Of a DNA stretch of 64,000 bases, positions 59,536-64,000 are shown in pieces. Made by a program: the position numbers and the translations under genes. The notes beneath the pieces are model-generated. The model was not told where the DNA came from. It was given only the letters and a program-made list of their open reading frames with translations, and did not search any database. This DNA is from Cordilura impudica (Eukaryota > Arthropoda > Insecta > Diptera > Scathophagidae), in assembly GCA_963682025.1 (NCBI GenBank), contig OY821521.1:198659526-198723525 (forward strand), in the 5' to 3' direction. Every line of letters starts with the position of its first letter. Positions within the stretch are counted from its first letter, which is position 1.

Positions 59536-60387
59536 ATTTATCATAATTTTCTCAAAAAAGTACCTTTTCTGCAAAAAGTCCTTTTCTTAAAAATCTACAT
59601 TTTCTCAGTAAATTACATTTTCTTAAAATGTAAATCAAAAACTACAAAAACTTTATTTTCTTAAAAAGTATATTTTCTTAAAGTAATTTTTCTTAAAAAA
59701 TAGTACCTTTTCTTAAAATAGTACCTTTTTGAAAAAAAATAATTTTTCTTGAAAAAAGTACATTTTCTTAAAAACACTTTTTCATAAAAAAGTAACTTTT
59801 CTTAAAAAAGATACCTTTTCTTAAAAAAGTAGCATTCTATTCTTTTCTTAAAAAGTGATCTTTCTTATAAAAATTTCTTTTCTTAGAATAGTACCTTTTC
59901 TTCCAAGTGCATCATTGTCTCATAGAAGTACATTTTCTTAAAAAAGACTTATTTGAAAGAAAAGTGTCTGTCCTTAAATATGTACTCTTTTTTTTTTAAA
60001 CAATCTTTTCTAAAAAAATAACCTTTTCTAAAAACAGCACAATAATTAACTTTTCTTTAAAAAACAAAACAATTTCTTAAATAAATACCTTCTCTATTTC
60101 TTAAATAGTACTTTTTTTTAAAAAAAGTGCATTTTCTACAAAAAACTTTTCGAAGAAACTAACTTTTCTGAAATAAGTTGTTTTTAAAAAATATATTTTT
60201 TCTTTTCAAAAATTAAATTTTTGGACATAGTTTTTTTTAAATAATATTATCTTTTCTTAGCAATTCACCTTTTCTTTAAAAAGCGCATTTTCTTAAAAAA
60301 TTATCTTAATTAATAAAATTACTGTTTTATTAAAAAAGTACCTTTCATTAAAGATAAAATTTTTTTAGAAAAATAACTTGTCATAAA
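59536..60387. repeat. Degenerate TACCTTTTCTTAAAAAAG minisatellite, left part
   Basis: Loose tandem units of 16-22 bp. It continues at 62541-62796 on the other side of the family A element, which therefore inserted into it. The reverse-complement unit occurs at 36600-37080. Confidence 0.75.
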
Positions 60388-60604
60388 ACAAGTAAGACTG
60401 TTAAATTCGGCTGGGCCGAATCTTTGATACCCTCCACCTTTTTCATTTTCAATTTTCATTTTTAATTTATCATTTTCTATTTTTCACTTTTCAATTTTCA
60501 TCTTTCGTTTTTCATTTTTAGTTTTAAATTTTTAATTTCTCATTTTCCATTCTTCATTTTCCACTTTTCATTTTTCATTTTTCATTTTCCATTTTCGATT
60601 TTTC

Positions 60605-60636
<32 letters not shown>

Positions 60637-60723
60637 TTAATTTTTCATTTTTCATTTTTCATTTTTCATTTTTTATTTTTCATTTTCAATTTTCCATTTT
60701 CCATTTTTAATTTTTAATTTATC

Positions 60724-60776
<53 letters not shown>

Positions 60777-61131
60777 TTCATTTTTCAATTTCCATATTCC
60801 ACTTTCGATTTTTCATTTTTCATTTTTAATTTATTAATTTTTCATTTTCCATTTGCCATTTTTAATTTAAAATTTTTCATTTTCCATTTTCCATTTTTAA
60901 TTTTTCATTTTCCAATTTTCCATTTTCCATTTTTCATCTTTCATTTCTCTTTTTTCATTTTTAATTTTTAATTTTTAATTTTTAATTTTTAATTTTTAAT
61001 TTTTAATTTTTAATTTTTAATTTTTAATTTTTCATTTTCCATTTTTCATTTTTAATTTTTCATTTTCCATTTTTCACTTTCCATTTTCCCTTTTTCATTT
61101 TTCATTTTCCATTTATCATTTTTCATTTTAC

Positions 61132-61163
<32 letters not shown>

Positions 61164-61264
61164 TTAGTTTTCCATTTTCCATTTTTAATTTTTCGTTTTC
61201 CGTTTTCCGTTTTCCATTTTTCATTTTCCATTTTTCAATTTTAATTTTTAATTTTTCATTTTTC

Positions 61265-61296
<32 letters not shown>

Positions 61297-61634
61297 TTCT
61301 TTTTTCATTTTTAATTTTTAATTTTTAATTTTTAATTTTTAATTTTTAATTTTTAATTTTTAATTTTTAATTTTTAATTTTTAATTTTTAATTTTTAATT
61401 TTTCATTTTCCATTTTTCATTTTCAATTATTCATTTTCATTTTTCACTTTCCATTTTCCCTTTTTCATTTTTCATTTTCCATTTATCATTTTTCATTTTA
61501 CATTTTCCATTTTTCATTTTTCATTTTTAGTTTTCCATTTTCCATTTTTAATTTTTCGTTTTCCGTTTTCCGTTTTCCATTTTTCATTTTCCATTTTCCA
61601 TTTTTCAATTTTAATTTTTAATTTTTCATTTTTC

Positions 61635-61666
<32 letters not shown>

Positions 61667-61841
61667 TTCATCTTACATTTTTCATTTTCCATATTCCATT
61701 TTCCATTTTCCATTTTTCATTTTTAATTTTTCATTTTCCATTTTAATTTTTCATTTTCCATTTTCAGTTTCCACTTTTCATTTTTCATATTCTATTTTCC
61801 ATTTTTCATTTCCGATTTTCAATTTTTCATTTTCATTTTCC

Positions 61842-61873
<32 letters not shown>

Positions 61874-62540
61874 TTCATTTTCCATTTTCCATTTTTCATC
61901 TTTAGTTTTTCAATTTTCGATTTCCATTTTCCATTTTTCAATTTTCAATTTTCAATTTCCATTTTCCATTTTCATTTTTCAATTTCCATTTTTCATTTTC
62001 CATTTTCCATTTTTCATTTTCCACTTTTCATTTTTATTAATTTTTAATTTTTAATATTTAATTTTAATGATAAAAAAATATGTGGTAAAACTTGCTTAGG
62101 CCAATGTGACACGTGCAGTATTAAGATACACACAACTGTAATGACTTCAACAATACGAAAAATTAGAACATATACAACCTATCTTAAGAAAAACAACAAA
62201 CACACTGAAAAATTTTATTTTTTCAAGAATTTTTTCAAAGTTTCATTCATAGCTCGTGAACCTTTTGACCGATTTTGACGATTTTAAATAGCAACTCCTT
62301 TGAGATGTTAATAAACGATTTTATACAAAAAAGAACGGACTAGCTTAGATATTGACGGCGTGATCGTGATTTCCACAGACAGACGGACAGACGGACAGGC
62401 GGTCATCGGTAAATCAACTTCCCTTGTTATAAGGAATAAGAAAATATATTTTTTTGGGGCCTTAGGAATTTATTTCGATGCGTTACAAACGGAATGACAA
62501 ACCTATATATACCCTCTGCCACTGTGTGGAGGGTATAAAA
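60388..62540 (+). mobile_element. Family A element with TTTTCATTTTCC array
   Basis: Starts ACAAGTAAGACTGTTAAATT, a hairpin TTCGGCTGGGCCGAA, GATACCCTCCACC, then the array (60440-62040). The 3' body has ACAACAAACACACTG, AAACGATTTTATAC, a GTCY tract in complement at 62380-62402, ATCGGTAAATCAACTTCCC, and ends TATACCCTCTGCCACTGTGT then GGAGGGTATAAAAA. Complete at both ends. Confidence 0.8.
60440..62040. repeat. TTTTCATTTTCCATTTTT array with higher-order repeat
   Basis: Tandem variants of TTTTTCATTTTCCA for 1.6 kb, with two pure TTTTTAA stretches near 60955-61030 and 61315-61400. A ~370-bp higher-order repeat is visible: TTTTCACTTTCCATTTTCCC at 61071 recurs at 61441, and TTTTCGTTTTCCGTTTTCC recurs after it. 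Confidence 0.9.
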
Positions 62541-62796
62541 ATAACTTCTTATAAAATGTTTATTAAAAAAATACATTTTTTCAAATGTATCTACTTTTAA
62601 AGACTAACTTTTTTTAAAAAGCACTTTAAAAAAAGTACTTTATTTAAAAAATCACCTTTTTTTAAAGTACATTTTATTAAAATAGAGTGCATTTTATTAA
62701 AAACTTAATTTTCTTAAGAAAGTACCTTTTCTTAAAAGAGTACATTTTCTTAAAGAAAAACTTTTCTCCAAAAAGTATATTTTTTTAAAACAGTAC
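62541..62796. repeat. Degenerate minisatellite, right part
   Basis: Continuation of the array at 59536-60387, interrupted by the family A element. AAAATAACTT(C/G)T(T/C)ATAAAA flanks the element on both sides, which could be a target duplication or just repeat register. Confidence 0.7.
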
Positions 62797-64000
62797 ATGA
62801 AAATTTTCACAGAAGGATATTTTTGCGAAATAATAAGTCCTTAACTATATAAAGTTGTTAGTGGGCAAAGGGCGTGGTCCCGCCTATATAACCCAAAATT
62901 TAAAATCGTCATATCTCGGCCATTTTTTAACCTACGGCGATGATATTTGGTATATATCGTATTGAAATTAATAGAAATAATACTACAAGAAAACTGGGCG
63001 GGACCACGCCCTTTTTAGAAAAATTAAAATCCATAATAACTTCTATTAAGCGCTTGATTTTTTAAAGTTGTTAGTGCAATAATTAATTCTACATTAAATA
63101 AATAATATTTTGTTAATGTATAAATATTTTTTTTTTTAATTTTATTTTATAACGATGAGGGGTAGCGAAGCACAACGGGTTCAGCTAGTTGCATATAAAA
63201 ACTAGGCATAAACTTAATTTTATTGGCTCTGGTATAGATTTGTTAACGACCAATATAAAAAAGTTGATATCGGCTGATATTTTTATATGGAGATTAGGTC
63301 GTAAAAAAGGACCGATCAGAACCATATTTGGCAAAATCACAAAGACATTTACAAACCAAATTTGAGAAAAATCTGTGCAATATTTTTGTTTTTTTTTTTC
63401 TTTCTGAAGAACTTAGTATGGTCCTACAGGCTGTATTTTTAAAGCTCTACTTAATGAGTGTAATAAACATACACAAAAAAAATTATCCGAGATCTTTATG
63501 ATAATTTGGATCTCAGGGTAATTTAAATGGATTTCATAGGGGTCATTTGTATGGGAACTTGGCCTGAACACGCTTTGACTTTCAACAATTTCAACAGCCA
63601 TCGTTCTATGGCCTTCAAAAATATATGGCCATGAAAAGAAATATATTTATATTTGTGATTTAAAGATTTACATGGATACACAGGGCGGACGGACGAACAT
63701 CGCTAAATTGATTCAGAAACTGGCTCTGAATCGATCGGTGTAATAAAAAGTGGTCGGCCTTATTTGATAGTTACCAAGATTAGCACAAACTCATTACACC
63801 CGGACCACAGGGTGGTATAGGGTATAAAAAATTTATCATAATTTTCTCAAAAAAGTACCTTTTCTGCAAAAAGTCCTTTTCTTAAAAATCTACATTTTCT
63901 CAGTAAATTACATTTTCTTAAAATGTAAATCAAAAACTACAAAAACTTTATTTTCTTAAAAAGTATATTTTCTTAAAGTAATTTTTCTTAAAAAATAGTA
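62797..64000 (+). repeat. Near-identical second copy of 58502-59705
   Basis: From CATGAAA onward the sequence repeats 58502-59705 with a constant offset of 4,295 bp. I saw one extra A at 62801-62803 and one T-to-A change in a T run near 63140. It includes the Helitron 3' part with its CTAG end, the family B 3' part (63189-63830) and the start of the minisatellite. It runs off the window, so the full unit may be 58502-62796 in tandem. Confidence 0.9.
63189..63830 (+). mobile_element. Family B element 3' part, duplicated copy
   Basis: Same as 58894-59535 shifted by 4,295 bp. Its 5' hairpin part is absent because the duplicated segment begins inside the Helitron. Confidence 0.8.

Noticed and set aside
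1..64000. CRISPR array or bacterial operon structure
   Set aside because: Repeats are either homogeneous tandem arrays without spacers or transposon ends; no bacterial genes are present.

Overview
The window is about 64 kb of very AT-rich eukaryotic DNA that reads as a transposon graveyard. The repeats point to a higher fly (Diptera), perhaps a calyptrate: Helitron-like elements, elements with GTCY/(TA) proto-microsatellites like the mini-me/DINE-1 repeats of dipterans, a DD37E Tc1/mariner relic, a Foldback-like element and jockey/R1/LOA-type non-LTR relics. The species call is inference. I found no intact cellular protein-coding gene, rRNA, functional tRNA or CRISPR array. Every recognisable coding stretch is a transposase, helicase or reverse transcriptase fragment, almost all broken. 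The unique stretches (for example 9.5-12 kb, 28.5-31.3 kb, 37-42.9 kb, 48.3-50.9 kb) look like long-intron or intergenic DNA.

Layout. 0-8.3 kb: end of one family A element, a mariner relic split by a Helitron, a 241-bp tandem duplication, a second mariner relic, then a 2.6-kb family A element carrying about 1.4 kb of TTAAAAA heptamers. 9-13 kb: Helitron-like copies and a family A fragment holding a Harbinger-type MITE. 13.5-17.6 kb: family B copies, a hAT transposase pseudogene bracketed by family B ends, and a DD37E relic. 18.3-21.1 kb: a DNA transposon (C1) with ~0.59-kb terminal inverted repeats and a nearly intact, unassigned transposase; a decayed Helitron helicase and a third mariner relic follow. 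25.8-26.9 and 47.3-48.3 kb: two Foldback-like elements with tandem-repeat arms, a FLYWCH coding fragment and 9-bp target duplications. 27.3-28.5, 46.6-47.3 and 53.4-55.8 kb: non-LTR relics. 51.7-52.7 kb: a deletion derivative (C2) of C1 inside a Helitron. 53.9-55.2 kb: a TIR element with a 9-bp target duplication, itself holding a family B copy. 57.5-64 kb: a family B copy split cleanly by a Helitron, a degenerate minisatellite split by a family A element, and a near-identical repeat of 58,502 onward starting at 62,797 (period 4,295 bp) that runs off the window.

Relations between elements. Insertions are nested up to three deep, which gives relative ages and precise boundaries. Families A and B share one architecture: an ACAAGTAAGA start, a perfect hairpin whose arm sequence differs between families while pairing is kept, GATACCC, a GTCY tract, and an imperfect palindrome ending GGGTATAAAAA. 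In several family A copies a simple-repeat array starts at the same internal point. The least described items are the C1/C2 pair, the shared A/B hairpin architecture, and the Foldback-like elements with FLYWCH coding sequence.
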